Source: Lipingzhangella_A rawalii (lineage in GTDB: Bacteria > Actinomycetota > Actinomycetes > Streptosporangiales > Streptosporangiaceae). Taken from it: a DNA stretch of 64,000 nucleotides. The notes beneath the pieces are model-generated. The model did not search any database. It was not told where the DNA came from and saw only the letters and a program-made list of their open reading frames with translations. Positions 8,505 to 16,836 of this stretch are shown in pieces (position 1 is the stretch's first letter; every line of letters begins with the position of its first letter). The stretch spans positions 124,001 through 188,000 of the forward strand of contig NZ_JAVLVT010000005.1 of the NCBI RefSeq assembly GCF_031628175.1, read 5' to 3'. Position numbers and translations under genes: made by a program.

Positions 8505-8552
8505 GGCCGTCGTGCGGGGGAGCGCCCCCAGGGCGCGACGCCGCCGGCGGCC
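8505..8552 (+). repeat. P core palindromic element, copy 1
   Basis: A 48-bp sequence with a perfect 12-bp palindrome GCCGCCGGCGGC, a GCGCCC/GGGCGC hairpin with a 3-base loop, and outer GGCCGTCG complementarity. It is flanked by a GCGCG..CAACCAACCACCG linker that is also found beside other copies. Taken together with copy 2 it forms an inverted pair bracketing about 290 bp. Confidence 0.9.
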
Positions 8553-8720
8553 GACACGGCGCGTGCGGGCAACCAACCACCGTCACCCCAACACCCGGAC
8601 CGGGGTTTCCGACACGGATCTCTGGCCTGGCCCGCCGATGGCAGGCGTCCGGCATCGGGGCTGCCACGGTGCCTGTGGGTGAATCATCGCCGCACCCCGG
8701 TGAACGGTGTGGCCTGTGGG

Positions 8721-8786
8721 GTGGGGGAGGGCACGGCGTCCCCGGTGTGGATATGCCCCGGGCGGCACGAGGAAGCCTCAGGCCAC
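8721..8786 (-). repeat. Q companion module, copy A
   Basis: A ~66-bp block containing CGGCGTCCC, a CCCGGGCGG motif and ACGAGGAAGCC. It recurs at 9643-9712 in the same direction and at 35946-36013 in the opposite one. In each case a P core follows at 50-60 bp, so Q-linker-P behaves as one compound element. Confidence 0.85.
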
Positions 8787-8843
8787 ACGCTCCCCAGGGA
8801 GAGATTGTGGTCGCGGTTATCGTCGATCCGCGCGCGCCGTGTT

Positions 8844-8891
8844 GGCCGCCGGCGGCGTCGCGCCCTGGGGGCGCTCCCCCGCACGACGGCC
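8844..8891 (-). repeat. P core palindromic element, copy 2
   Basis: Exact reverse-complement match of the 48-bp core at 8505-8552. Its last 11 bases (GCACGACGGCC) are the beginning of the first unit of the tandem array, so P acts as the end cap of the array. Confidence 0.9.
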
Positions 8892-9601
8892 AACGGGATC
8901 GGGGCGCGGTGGCCGTGGGGGTGCCCCCCGTGGCGGGGCGGCGTCGTCCCCCGCACGACGGCCAGCGGGGTGTGGGGTGCGGTGGCCACGGAGGTGTCCC
9001 CGTGATGGGGCGGCGTGGTCCTCCGCACGATGGCCAGCGGGGTGTGGGGTGCGGTGGCCACGGAGGTGTCCCCGTGATGGGGCGGCGTGGTCCTCCGCAC
9101 GACGGCCAACGGGATCGGGGCGCGGTGGCCGCGGAGGTGTCCCCGTGGCGGGGCGGCGTGGTCCTCCGCACAATGGCCAGCGGGGTGTGGGGTGCGGTGG
9201 CCGTGGGGGTGCCCCCCGTGGCGGGGCGGCGTGGTCCTCCGCACGACGGCCAACGGGGTGTGGGGTGCGGTGGCCGTGGGGGTGCCCCCCGTGGCGGGGC
9301 GGCGTGGTCCTCCGCACGACGGCCAACGGGATCGGGGCGCGGTGGCCGCGGGGGTGCCCCCCGTGGCGGGGCGGCGTGGTCCTCCGCACGACGGCCAACG
9401 GGGTGTGGGGTGCGGTGGCCGTGGGGGTGCCCCCCGTGGCGGGGCGGCGTGGTCCTCCGCACGACGGCCAACGGGGTGTGGGGTGCGGTGGCCGCGGAGG
9501 TGTCCCCGTGGCGGGGCGGCGTGGTCCTCCGCACGACGGCCAACGGGATCGGGGCGCGGTGGCCGCGGAGGTGTCCCCGTGATGGGGCGGCGTGGTCCTC
9601 C
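8881..9601. repeat. Ten-unit mosaic tandem array, ~72 bp per unit
   Basis: Ten head-to-tail units beginning GCACGACGGCCA or a close variant. Unit lengths are 72, 72, 72, 71, 73, 73, 72, 73, 72 and 71 bp (total 721). The differences come from two alternative segments: GGATCGGGGCGC versus GGTGTGGGGTGC near the start, and GGAGGTGTCCCCGTG versus GGGGGTGCCCCCCGTG in the middle. They are combined in several ways among units. Many units can fold, with GGCCG-CGGAGG pairing to CCTCCG..CGGCC around an inner CCCCGTGGCGGGG hairpin. Because length varies by single bases, no reading frame is kept across the array. Confidence 0.95.
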
Positions 9602-9642
9602 GCACGACGGCCAACGGGGTGGGTGGGGCGTGGTGGCCCGTG

Positions 9643-9712
9643 GTGTGGGGGAGGGCGCGGCGTCCCTGCCGTGGGGATGCACCCGGGCGGTACGAGGAAG
9701 CCGCAGGCCACC
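9643..9712 (-). repeat. Q companion module, copy B
   Basis: Closely matches copies A and C, including CACCCGGGCGG and ACGAGGAAGCCGCAGGCCAC. It follows the end of the 72-bp array and precedes P copy 3 through the GGTGGTTGGTTG linker. Confidence 0.85.
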
Positions 9713-9766
9713 CCGTGCCTGAGGGGATTGTGGTGGCGGTGGTTGGTTGACCGTGCGCGTCGTGGT

Positions 9767-9814
9767 GGCCGCCGGCGGCGTCGCGCCCTGGGGGCGCTCC
9801 CCCGCACGACGGCC
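9767..9814 (-). repeat. P core palindromic element, copy 3
   Basis: Identical in its 48 bp to copy 2. It is followed by a partial array unit (about 9803-9860), which ends the repeat block. Confidence 0.9.
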
Positions 9815-9909
9815 AACGGGGGTGGGGGCGCGGTGGCCGTGGAGGTGCCCCCGTGATGGGGGAAGCCCCACCTACGCGGGGTACCCCATGCACAGGCCGC
9901 AACCCATCA

Positions 9910-9940
9910 CGGGGCGCGGCCCGTGGAGGGCCGCGCCCCG
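9910..9940 (-). terminator. Perfect 13-bp hairpin downstream of the DUF2510 gene
   Basis: CGGGGCGCGGCCC (9910-9922) pairs perfectly with 9928-9940 around a 5-base loop, 53 bases after the stop codon of the DUF2510 gene on the minus strand. Probable intrinsic terminator of the actinobacterial, U-poor kind. Confidence 0.8.
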
Positions 9941-9992
9941 ACGCGAACCACAGGGGCCGCATCGGGCCGCGGCTTCCACTCCCGATCCTGCG

Positions 9993-12014
9993 CTAGCAGT
10001 TCACGGCGAAGACGAAACACATCGCGTCCGCCGTGCCACTGATCTCCAGGTAGGCGAAGACCCCGACCACGATCAGGGTGAGGACCAGCAGGATCAGGCA
10101 GCCCCACAGGCCACAGCCGCTCTTCTTCTTCGGTTCCTCCGGGTAGGGCATTCCTCCTGGCGGTGGGCCACCCATCGCTCCCGGGGGCGGCTGCACACCC
10201 GGAGGGTAGTGTCCCGGCTGGTGCGGCGGCTGCCCCTGCGGGAAGTTCGGGTCGTGCGGGGCGCCGTGACCGGGCGGGTAGCCCTCCGGTCCTGGCGGGC
10301 CGGCCATCCCCGGATGGCCAGGCTGGCCTTCCAGACCACCGGGGGGTCCATAGCCGGGCGGGGGACCGCCCGGCGGAGCGTACCCCGGGGGCGGGCCTCC
10401 CTCCGCGGCCTGCGGTCCGTAGCCCGGGGGCGGTCCGTGCGGTGGGCCTGGAGGAGGCCCGCCGGGAGGCCCGTAGCCGGGTGGTGGTCCGTGAGGTGGT
10501 CCGTAGCCAGGCTGCTGCGGGCCAGACTGCTGGGGGCCGGGCTGTTGGGGGCCGGAGGGCTGGTGTCCGGGGTGGTAGGGGTAGCCGGGAGGGGCCTGTC
10601 CGGGTTGCGGACCCGATGGCGGCACACCCCCCTGCTGCGGGTTATTCGGGGGCCCGTAGCCCGGCGCGGGACCTCTATACGGGGCCTCCGGCCCGCTGGG
10701 GGGTCCGTAGCCGGGGGGTGGCCCCTGGGGTGGTCCGTAGCCAGGCTGCTGCGGGCCAGACTGCTGGGGGCCGGGCTGTTGGGGGCCGGAGGGCTGGTGT
10801 CCGGGGTGGTAGGGGTAGCCGGGAGGGGCCTGTCCGGGTTGCGGACCCGATGGCGGCACACCCCCCTGCTGCGGGTCACCTGGTCCGGGATTCTGGGCCG
10901 CGGCAGCCGACGACCGCTGGTGGTCCTCCCCGCCCGTCTGGGGCCAGCCACCGCTGGGCAGGACGCCGTCGTCCGCGGAGGAGCGGCCCTGCTCCGCGCC
11001 GCTGTCCGACTGCTGCCAGGCGGCGGCCTCCTGGCGCCGTTCCTCCTCCTGGCGCCGCTCTTCGGCCTCGCGTTGGCGCTGCTCCTCCTCGCGGCGCTTG
11101 CGTTCTTCCTCCTCCTGGCGGGCCTGCCGTTCCTCGGCGCGTTCTTCCCGGTACTCCTGGACCGCGCCCTGGAAGCTCTGGAACAGTCCCTTGAGGTTGA
11201 ATCCCCCCTGGTCTTCCTGCTGCTCCTGCCCCGAGGAGCGATGCCCCGCGACCATGGGATCGTTCGGATCGAGGATGGCCGTACCCGGGTCGTCGTCGGT
11301 GCCCCCGGCGGGGGCGTCTACGCCCGGAGGCCCTCCGGGTGGGAATACCGCGGTGCGCGGGGGGTCGTCCTGGCCGCCCGATGGTTCCCCCGTGGGGTCC
11401 CCGCCCGGTCCACCGGTCCCGCCACCGCCGGGATCGAACACGGCCGTCTCGGGCGTGTCGCTGCCCGCGCCGGGGCCTCCGGGAGGAAACACCGCGGTCG
11501 CTGGAGCCTCGTCGTCCGGGGGCGAGTTGGGTGGCTCGGGGGCTCCGGAGTGGGAGCTGTCTCCCGTCTCCCGCGGTCCGGGTGGGTTGACGATGGTGGT
11601 GGCCGGCTCGTCGTTGCTGGGCGGATTCACGATCGTGGTGGCGGGTTCGTCCGTGCCCGCCGGTGGGTCCACGATGGAGGTCGCGGGTTCGTCCGTGCCC
11701 GCCGGTGGGTCCACGATGGTGGTGGCCGGCTCGTCGTTGCTGGGCGGATTCACGATCGTGGTGGCGGGTTCGTCCGTGCCCGCCGGTGGGTCCACGATGG
11801 AGGTCGCCGGCTCGTCGTTGCCCGCAGGTGGATCCACACGGGAGGTTTGCTGCCCGGCAGGATCGTGTTCCCCTGCGGCCGACTCGCCAGTGCCCGTGCC
11901 GGCCCCCCTGGGGAGCGGCCGTACGTGATGGCTCCACTCGTCGCCGGTCCACCAACGCAGTTGCTGCGGCTGGTCGGGATCCACGTACCAGCCTGGCTTG
12001 ATCGATCCACCCAT
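9993..12014 (-). CDS. DUF2510 membrane protein with acidic, coiled-coil and Pro/Gly/Gln-rich regions
   Basis: About 673 residues. The N-terminus is a DUF2510 module (GWYVDPDQPQQLRWWTGDEW, about residues 8-27), a tryptophan-rich motif common near actinobacterial membrane proteins. It is followed by 14-residue repeats of the type DEPATTIVDPPAGT, a charged Glu/Arg helix likely to be a coiled coil, and long PGYGPP/GPQQPG repeats. A single membrane helix near the C-terminus has a short Cys-containing outer tail, so most of the protein is probably cytoplasmic. The ATG at 12014 was chosen because DUF2510 starts there; an in-frame GTG three codons upstream is possible. No enzymatic domain is seen. 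Confidence 0.8.
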   Translation of the reverse strand: MGGSIKPGWYVDPDQPQQLRWWTGDEWSHHVRPLPRGAGTGTGESAAGEHDPAGQQTSRVDPPAGNDEPATSIVDPPAGTDEPATTIVNPPSNDEPATTIVDPPAGTDEPATSIVDPPAGTDEPATTIVNPPSNDEPATTIVNPPGPRETGDSSHSGAPEPPNSPPDDEAPATAVFPPGGPGAGSDTPETAVFDPGGGGTGGPGGDPTGEPSGGQDDPPRTAVFPPGGPPGVDAPAGGTDDDPGTAILDPNDPMVAGHRSSGQEQQEDQGGFNLKGLFQSFQGAVQEYREERAEERQARQEEEERKRREEEQRQREAEERRQEEERRQEAAAWQQSDSGAEQGRSSADDGVLPSGGWPQTGGEDHQRSSAAAAQNPGPGDPQQGGVPPSGPQPGQAPPGYPYHPGHQPSGPQQPGPQQSGPQQPGYGPPQGPPPGYGPPSGPEAPYRGPAPGYGPPNNPQQGGVPPSGPQPGQAPPGYPYHPGHQPSGPQQPGPQQSGPQQPGYGPPHGPPPGYGPPGGPPPGPPHGPPPGYGPQAAEGGPPPGYAPPGGPPPGYGPPGGLEGQPGHPGMAGPPGPEGYPPGHGAPHDPNFPQGQPPHQPGHYPPGVQPPPGAMGGPPPGGMPYPEEPKKKSGCGLWGCLILLVLTLIVVGVFAYLEISGTADAMCFVFAVNC
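10495..10876. repeat. In-frame 148-bp direct duplication inside the DUF2510 gene
   Basis: The sequence 10495-10642 recurs without change at 10729-10876, a shift of 234 bp (78 codons), so the Pro/Gly/Gln repeat region has grown by a recent in-frame duplication. Shorter 42-bp (14-codon) units repeat at about 11590-11850. Confidence 0.9.
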
Positions 12015-12122
12015 GGGCGCCACACTAAACCGTCTTTCGTCGTTCGATAACCATCGGGGGCGTCTGCGCCGCAGTTGGCACGATCGGGCCATGTTCCGTG
12101 GTGGAGCGTGGAGCCGCGGGAG

Positions 12123-12914
12123 TCACACGGCGGCTGGTTCCGCCACGATGCTGTGCCCCGGTGTGCCGCATTCCGGGGGGCGCTCGAGAACCCGGCTGGG
12201 GTCCGGTGGGTGTTCCAGCATCGGGTCGGGGATCGCCCCTGGCGGGCGTGCGATCCCCGACCCCCGCGCTCGGTAGGGGCGGGTGGAGGCGTCGACCTGT
12301 CCGAGGAGCACTTCCGGGGCGATGGCTCCCGGGCTGGCCGCGGTCGATCCCGGAAACTGGGACCGGCCGAAGTGTCCTCCCTGGGCCCAGGTGAACTCCG
12401 TGGTCTGGCCCCGGGCCAGCTTCGCCGGAGTGCGCACCGGTGTGCCCGCCGGCCAGCTCCGGGGCACCCGCCAGGTGTCGAGCCAGGTGAGGAGCGCGGC
12501 CCGCCCGAGCAGCGGCCCTTGGGTGAAGGGGAGGGAGGAGAAGCCCACAACGTCGATCAGGAGGCACAGCCGGCCGTCCCGCCCGCGGTCAACCTGGTTG
12601 GGCGACACCAGCTGCTCGGTCACGGCCGTGGTCGCGGGCAGCAGTTGGGCGATGTCACCGGTGTGGGGATTCCATACCAGGTGGGCGTGGTGGGTTTGCC
12701 CGACGAGGCGTTCGGCGGCCTGGACGGCGGTCACGGTCAGCGGATCGGATTCGGTCGTGCCCCAGACCACCCGTGGGGCGCCTCCGCGGGGAACCGTCCC
12801 TTCGTGCTGGATCGGGACTCGGTGTGCGCCGGGCATCCATGCATGCACCACCCGTTGGCTCCCTCCCATGGTCGTCCATCCGAACAGTGCCTGAGTAGTT
12901 CCTGAGTACGCCAT
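12123..12914 (-). CDS. Unassigned protein, possibly related to peptidoglycan amidases
   Basis: 263 residues from the ATG at 12914; upstream in-frame sequence to 13067 is Pro-rich and unlikely to be translated. There is no signal peptide or membrane helix. Features include VVHAWMPGAHRVPIQHEG near the start, a Thr/Gln-rich HLVWNP..IAQLLPATTA segment, and GGHFGRSQFPGSTAASPGAI near residue 200. The last segment resembles the C-terminal HSQ-P-N..DPG motif of actinobacterial N-acetylmuramoyl-alanine amidase-like proteins. The zinc-binding histidines cannot be assigned with confidence. The downstream DUF2510 gene starts 108 bases later on the same strand. Confidence 0.6.
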   Translation of the reverse strand: MAYSGTTQALFGWTTMGGSQRVVHAWMPGAHRVPIQHEGTVPRGGAPRVVWGTTESDPLTVTAVQAAERLVGQTHHAHLVWNPHTGDIAQLLPATTAVTEQLVSPNQVDRGRDGRLCLLIDVVGFSSLPFTQGPLLGRAALLTWLDTWRVPRSWPAGTPVRTPAKLARGQTTEFTWAQGGHFGRSQFPGSTAASPGAIAPEVLLGQVDASTRPYRARGSGIARPPGAIPDPMLEHPPDPSRVLERPPECGTPGHSIVAEPAAV

Positions 12915-13032
12915 GTACCCGATTTCGTCCAGGGGTGTCCGGTTTCGGGTTTCGGGTGGGGGTGGGTGACCGGGGCACACCTCTGGTACGGACGGGGGTA
13001 CCCACAGCCGCCCGCACCAGCGGAGTTGCCGA

Positions 13033-13062
13033 GGTCGGTGCCGGACGTTTCCGGCACCGACC
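13033..13062 (-). terminator. Hairpin terminator after the VWA gene
   Basis: A perfect 12-bp stem, GGTCGGTGCCGG with its complement, and a 6-base loop ACGTTT, eight bases after the stop codon at 13071. Confidence 0.9.
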
Positions 13063-13070
13063 GTCAATGG

Positions 13071-14951
13071 CTAGTGCTCTTCGGCTGCCGCCTCGGCCGT
13101 GCGCAGGGTGAAGGCCTCCAGGAAGATGTCGCCGATCTCGGTGGGGTCGTTGGTGGCATAGGCCCGCCCGTCCAGAGTGTCGGCGATTTCCTCCATGGGT
13201 TCCTGGTCCACGTCCGGGCCGAAGGAGACGATGATGATGCTGATCGGGCGTTCCTCGTCGCCGGACTCCTCCTCCAGGGCCGTGGTGAGTTCGTCGAGGC
13301 TCAGCCCGTCGTCCTTGGTGTCGTCGCCATCCGTCAGCAACAGGATCGTGGAGATGTGGTTCGGCGAGTAGTCCCGCTGGAGCTCCTGGTAGGCGGCGAA
13401 GACCGTGTCGTACAACGCGGTCCCCCCGTCGGGGATCGGCTCCAACTCGGTCAGGTGTCGCGCCAGCTCCTCCCGGTGTGTGTGGCCGTTGACCTCGGTT
13501 CCCAGCGGCCGGATGGGTACGGCCTCCCGGTAGTCGAGGCCGTCATTGATGTCCAGGGAGAACTCCCAGGTGCCGAGCTCGGCGTTGTCCGGGAACATCT
13601 GGAGCCCGTCGTTCGCGGATGCGGTGGCCGCCTGCATCCGGGTGAGGTCGGTTCCGGGAACCTCCGACAGCATCGATCCGGAGACGTCCATGAGCGTCAA
13701 CACGCGGGAGGGGAGCTGAAGCTGGTTCCAGGTCGAAGTCAGTGTTGCCACGGTCGAGCCGCCGGGTTTGGGCAGCGATTCGGGCATCTCCTCGGCGAAG
13801 CCCGCTTCGTCGTCGAGGACCGTGGTGTCCACCGTGCCGTCCGGGCTACGGAAACCGCGCGCGCGAATCCGCTCCTCGGCGTCCGAGGTGGTGATGTAGT
13901 CCAGGAACGTCTCGGCGGCGTCGGTTACCTCTGGGTCGGTAGTGCGCAGCAGGTAGGGGTAGTCCAGGGTGAAGGTCCCCTCTTCGGGATAGTTCACCTG
14001 GGCCGCGTGGTCCGGATACTCGGTGTTGTACCGGTGGACCGCCTGTTCCGACAGCGCGATGACGGCACCGTCGGTGTTGGCGTGTTCCTCGTCCGCCGCA
14101 GCCTCGTCCGTCTCGTTCGCCTCGTCAGCCTCGTCAGCCTCCTCCGGGGGGAGCCCAGCGAGCTGGGCGAACGCGCCCTCTTCGTCGTGCGCCGTCGAGG
14201 CCTGCATGCTCTGGAGGGCGGCCACCAGCTCCGGGCTGGCAACGGGCTGTTCGTCCTCGTTCTCGGTGGGGTCCGAGCCGTGCTCGGCCTCGAGTGCGTT
14301 GTTCACCAGGGCCAGGGTTGCCAGGCCCTGGGAGCTGCGGACGGGGTCCACAACCTGGACCGGGGGTGATTCCGGCTCTGATCCGTCGGGTGGTGCGGTG
14401 GGGGTGACCCCGGACCAGGAGGTTGCATCGATGGCTTCGGCCGCCGACCCGGTGGAGGCGAGAACCAGCGGTGAGGTGGCCACCGAGACATCGGTGTTGT
14501 CGATCTGGTCGAGCCCCGCCCCGTAGATCACCAGTTCCGCCCACAGGGAGGAGTCCGGAATCCACACGTCGGCGTCGCTGTCTCCGGTGGTCGGTCCCAT
14601 GCCGGTGATGGCGTAAGCGACGTTGGCAGGGTCCCGTTCCTGGATCTCCACCGACACGCAGTGCGGATCGGCGTCCGGATCGCCATCGTGGAACCGGGAG
14701 GCGAGTTCGGAGAGTGCGGGGGAGAGCTCCGGGGCACTGGCAATCTCCACCTGGGTGGTGCCGGCAATGCAGGCTCCGGCTCCCCGCAGCACGTACCAGC
14801 CGGTGACGCCGGCGCCAACCAGGACGACCAGAGCGCTGGTGAAGGCCAGGAACGCCCAGCCGCGGTTACCGCGACGCGGACGACTCCGACGCCGCCGTGC
14901 GGAGCGGGACTCCGCCCCACTCGAGGTGTCCGATGAGTCTCGTCGTGCCAT
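13071..14951 (-). CDS. Membrane-anchored solute-binding/von Willebrand factor A protein with intact MIDAS
   Basis: 626 residues: an Arg-rich cytoplasmic start, one membrane helix (about 31-54), an extracellular substrate-binding-protein-like domain (about 65-395, with an acidic insert near 270-292), then a VWA domain. The VWA MIDAS motif is DVSGS at 422-426, so metal-dependent ligand binding is possible. The final segment (DIFLEAFTLRTAE) is matched at the end of the next gene. The two genes share the same domain order and are tandem paralogues. The family's role is not established; it may bind a wall or surface ligand. An intact hairpin terminator follows. Confidence 0.85.
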   Translation of the reverse strand: MARRDSSDTSSGAESRSARRRRSRPRRGNRGWAFLAFTSALVVLVGAGVTGWYVLRGAGACIAGTTQVEIASAPELSPALSELASRFHDGDPDADPHCVSVEIQERDPANVAYAITGMGPTTGDSDADVWIPDSSLWAELVIYGAGLDQIDNTDVSVATSPLVLASTGSAAEAIDATSWSGVTPTAPPDGSEPESPPVQVVDPVRSSQGLATLALVNNALEAEHGSDPTENEDEQPVASPELVAALQSMQASTAHDEEGAFAQLAGLPPEEADEADEANETDEAAADEEHANTDGAVIALSEQAVHRYNTEYPDHAAQVNYPEEGTFTLDYPYLLRTTDPEVTDAAETFLDYITTSDAEERIRARGFRSPDGTVDTTVLDDEAGFAEEMPESLPKPGGSTVATLTSTWNQLQLPSRVLTLMDVSGSMLSEVPGTDLTRMQAATASANDGLQMFPDNAELGTWEFSLDINDGLDYREAVPIRPLGTEVNGHTHREELARHLTELEPIPDGGTALYDTVFAAYQELQRDYSPNHISTILLLTDGDDTKDDGLSLDELTTALEEESGDEERPISIIIVSFGPDVDQEPMEEIADTLDGRAYATNDPTEIGDIFLEAFTLRTAEAAAEEH

Positions 14952-15117
14952 ACGTCGCCTCGCGAACCTGATGTTACTGCCGGGTTTTCAGGAGAACAGT
15001 ACTGACCGCGGTCCCGTGACAAAAGAGGCGTTCGATAACACATCGGGTACACCGTCCGTTATGGTCCCAGGTCATCGGGCTAGATCGCGGCTGTTCTCGC
15101 CGCTGCTTTCGGATAGG

Positions 15118-16836
15118 TCAGCTGTCGCAGTCCGGGACACACAGCCGACGCGAGATCGAGTCGAGGAAGATCTCGCCGATTTCGTCCGGGTCCTCGGTGA
15201 CGAAGGAGGTGCCGCTGGTGGCGCGGGCGATGTCGTCGAGCTCTGCGGCGTCCGGTTGGTCCCCGAAAGCGATGATGAACATGGTGACGGGTTCCTGGGG
15301 GTCGAAGCTGTCCTGGAGCTCCGCAACCAGTTCGGCGTGTTCGATATCACTGGAGCCGTTATCCGCGTCGGCAACCAGCATGATCACGCTGTTGATCTTG
15401 TCTTCCGCATAGTTGTCCTGCTGGTGCTGGTAGGCCGCCAGAATGTTGTCGTACAGACGGGAGCCGCCGCCCTCGACCTCGATATTCTCGGCCACCTCGT
15501 GGAGACGGTCCCGGCGGGTCTCGTCGGGGGTGTCACCGGGTTCGTCGAGCCGACCCAGGTCCTCCAGCTCCTCGCGTCCCTCTGGTCCGTGTTCGTCCGA
15601 CATCAGCCACAGGCCCATGTCCGTCTCGTCGGGGAACATCTCCAGGCCCAGTTGGGCCGCCCCGCGCGCGACCTCGATCCGGGCTTCGGGGCCACCGTCG
15701 AGATCCTCGGCAGCCGCGGCAGACACGTCCACGAGCACCAGCGCCCGGGATGGCATGGACAGGCGGTTCCAGTCCTCGACTGAGGCGAGTAGCCGATCTC
15801 CGGTCAGGCCGTCGTGTGTGTCCACGTCCCCGGGGGCGATCCCGGTTCCCTGAGCCACGGTTGGGCTGGTGGATCCGTCGGGTTCGCGGAATCCCATGTC
15901 CCGGAGTCGTTCGCGGAACTCCTCCTCGTGCAGGATCTCGTAGAGCTCCTCCGCGGCGGCGCTCTTCTCCGGGTCGTCCGGGGTGGTCACCACGAAGGGG
16001 TAGTCCAGGCTGACCGTTCCCTCGCTGGGGTAGTGCGCCTCCAGTGGTGGGCTGTCGTTCGGGCGTTCCCGTTCGTTGTACTCCCAGACGGCCTGTTCCG
16101 GAAGGACCGTCAGCGGCTCCGCTCCGGGATAGATTCCGGAGGGCTCGATCTCGCCGAAGGCGCTGTCGAGCTGCACGTCGCGGACGAACTCCGTCATGGC
16201 CGCGTCGGCCTCGTCCCCCGTGCCCAGCTCGTCCCGAACCGCGTACATCGTGGTCATTCCGTCGGCCCCACGGTTGGGGTCGACCATCACCACCGGCCGG
16301 TCCGGGTCGCGTTCCCCGGGCAGAACCTCGGTCCAGCTGGCCGAGTGCGGCTCGTCACCGCCGATACCCTCGGCATCTTCCGGGGCGGCCAGGACAACGG
16401 GGGAACTGGCCAGCGACCTCGGTTCGGTCTCGGTGATCGGGGTGGCCGGCTCGGAGATCCGGACCAGTTCGACCCATGCCGAGGACTCGGGAACCCACAC
16501 GTCCGGGGCGATCGTGGAGCTCGCGGTGACACCCCCGGCCAGCTCGGTCAACACCAGATGGGGTGGCAATTCGCTGGCCTGCGCATAGAGGCAGGTTCCG
16601 CTGCCGCCCTCGTTGCGGTTGTTGAACTCGGCGGCGGCCTCCTGAAGGACGGGAGCGATGCCCAGTGCGGAGGTCACCCGCAGGTACTGCGTCTGAGAAC
16701 AGCCAAGGAACCGGACTCCGAGCGGAACCATCAGCGTCAACACGATCAGGAGAACGGTGATGATCGCGGCGATGCCAAGCGGGGACTGCACGGCCTGGCG
16801 GACCCGGGAAGGGTGGCGGTGACGTCCGTTGGTCAC
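15118..16836 (-). CDS. Paralogous solute-binding/VWA protein with degenerate MIDAS
   Basis: 572 residues with a membrane helix at about 20-40 followed closely by Cys46, a substrate-binding-like domain (about 52-345) and a VWA-like domain. The position matching DVSGS of its neighbour reads DVSAA (370-374), so the MIDAS serine is lost and metal binding is doubtful. The rest of the VWA fold (NSVIMLVADADNG, TMFIIAFGD) is kept. It starts with GTG at 16836, has no SD as strong as that of its neighbour, and lies 166 bases upstream of the paralogue, which may have its own promoter. Divergence after tandem duplication is the simplest explanation. Confidence 0.85.
   Translation of the reverse strand: MTNGRHRHPSRVRQAVQSPLGIAAIITVLLIVLTLMVPLGVRFLGCSQTQYLRVTSALGIAPVLQEAAAEFNNRNEGGSGTCLYAQASELPPHLVLTELAGGVTASSTIAPDVWVPESSAWVELVRISEPATPITETEPRSLASSPVVLAAPEDAEGIGGDEPHSASWTEVLPGERDPDRPVVMVDPNRGADGMTTMYAVRDELGTGDEADAAMTEFVRDVQLDSAFGEIEPSGIYPGAEPLTVLPEQAVWEYNERERPNDSPPLEAHYPSEGTVSLDYPFVVTTPDDPEKSAAAEELYEILHEEEFRERLRDMGFREPDGSTSPTVAQGTGIAPGDVDTHDGLTGDRLLASVEDWNRLSMPSRALVLVDVSAAAAEDLDGGPEARIEVARGAAQLGLEMFPDETDMGLWLMSDEHGPEGREELEDLGRLDEPGDTPDETRRDRLHEVAENIEVEGGGSRLYDNILAAYQHQQDNYAEDKINSVIMLVADADNGSSDIEHAELVAELQDSFDPQEPVTMFIIAFGDQPDAAELDDIARATSGTSFVTEDPDEIGEIFLDSISRRLCVPDCDS

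Noticed and set aside
8367..9601. CRISPR array
   Set aside because: The units are contiguous variants without unique spacers, no cas gene is near, and the palindromic core is not a CRISPR repeat.
8474..9962. Long overlapping ORFs on both strands (up to 460 residues) across the 72-bp array
   Set aside because: Unit length varies between 71, 72 and 73 bp, so frames shift from unit to unit; all frames are open because stop codons are rare in this GC-rich repeat. No ribosome site or domain.
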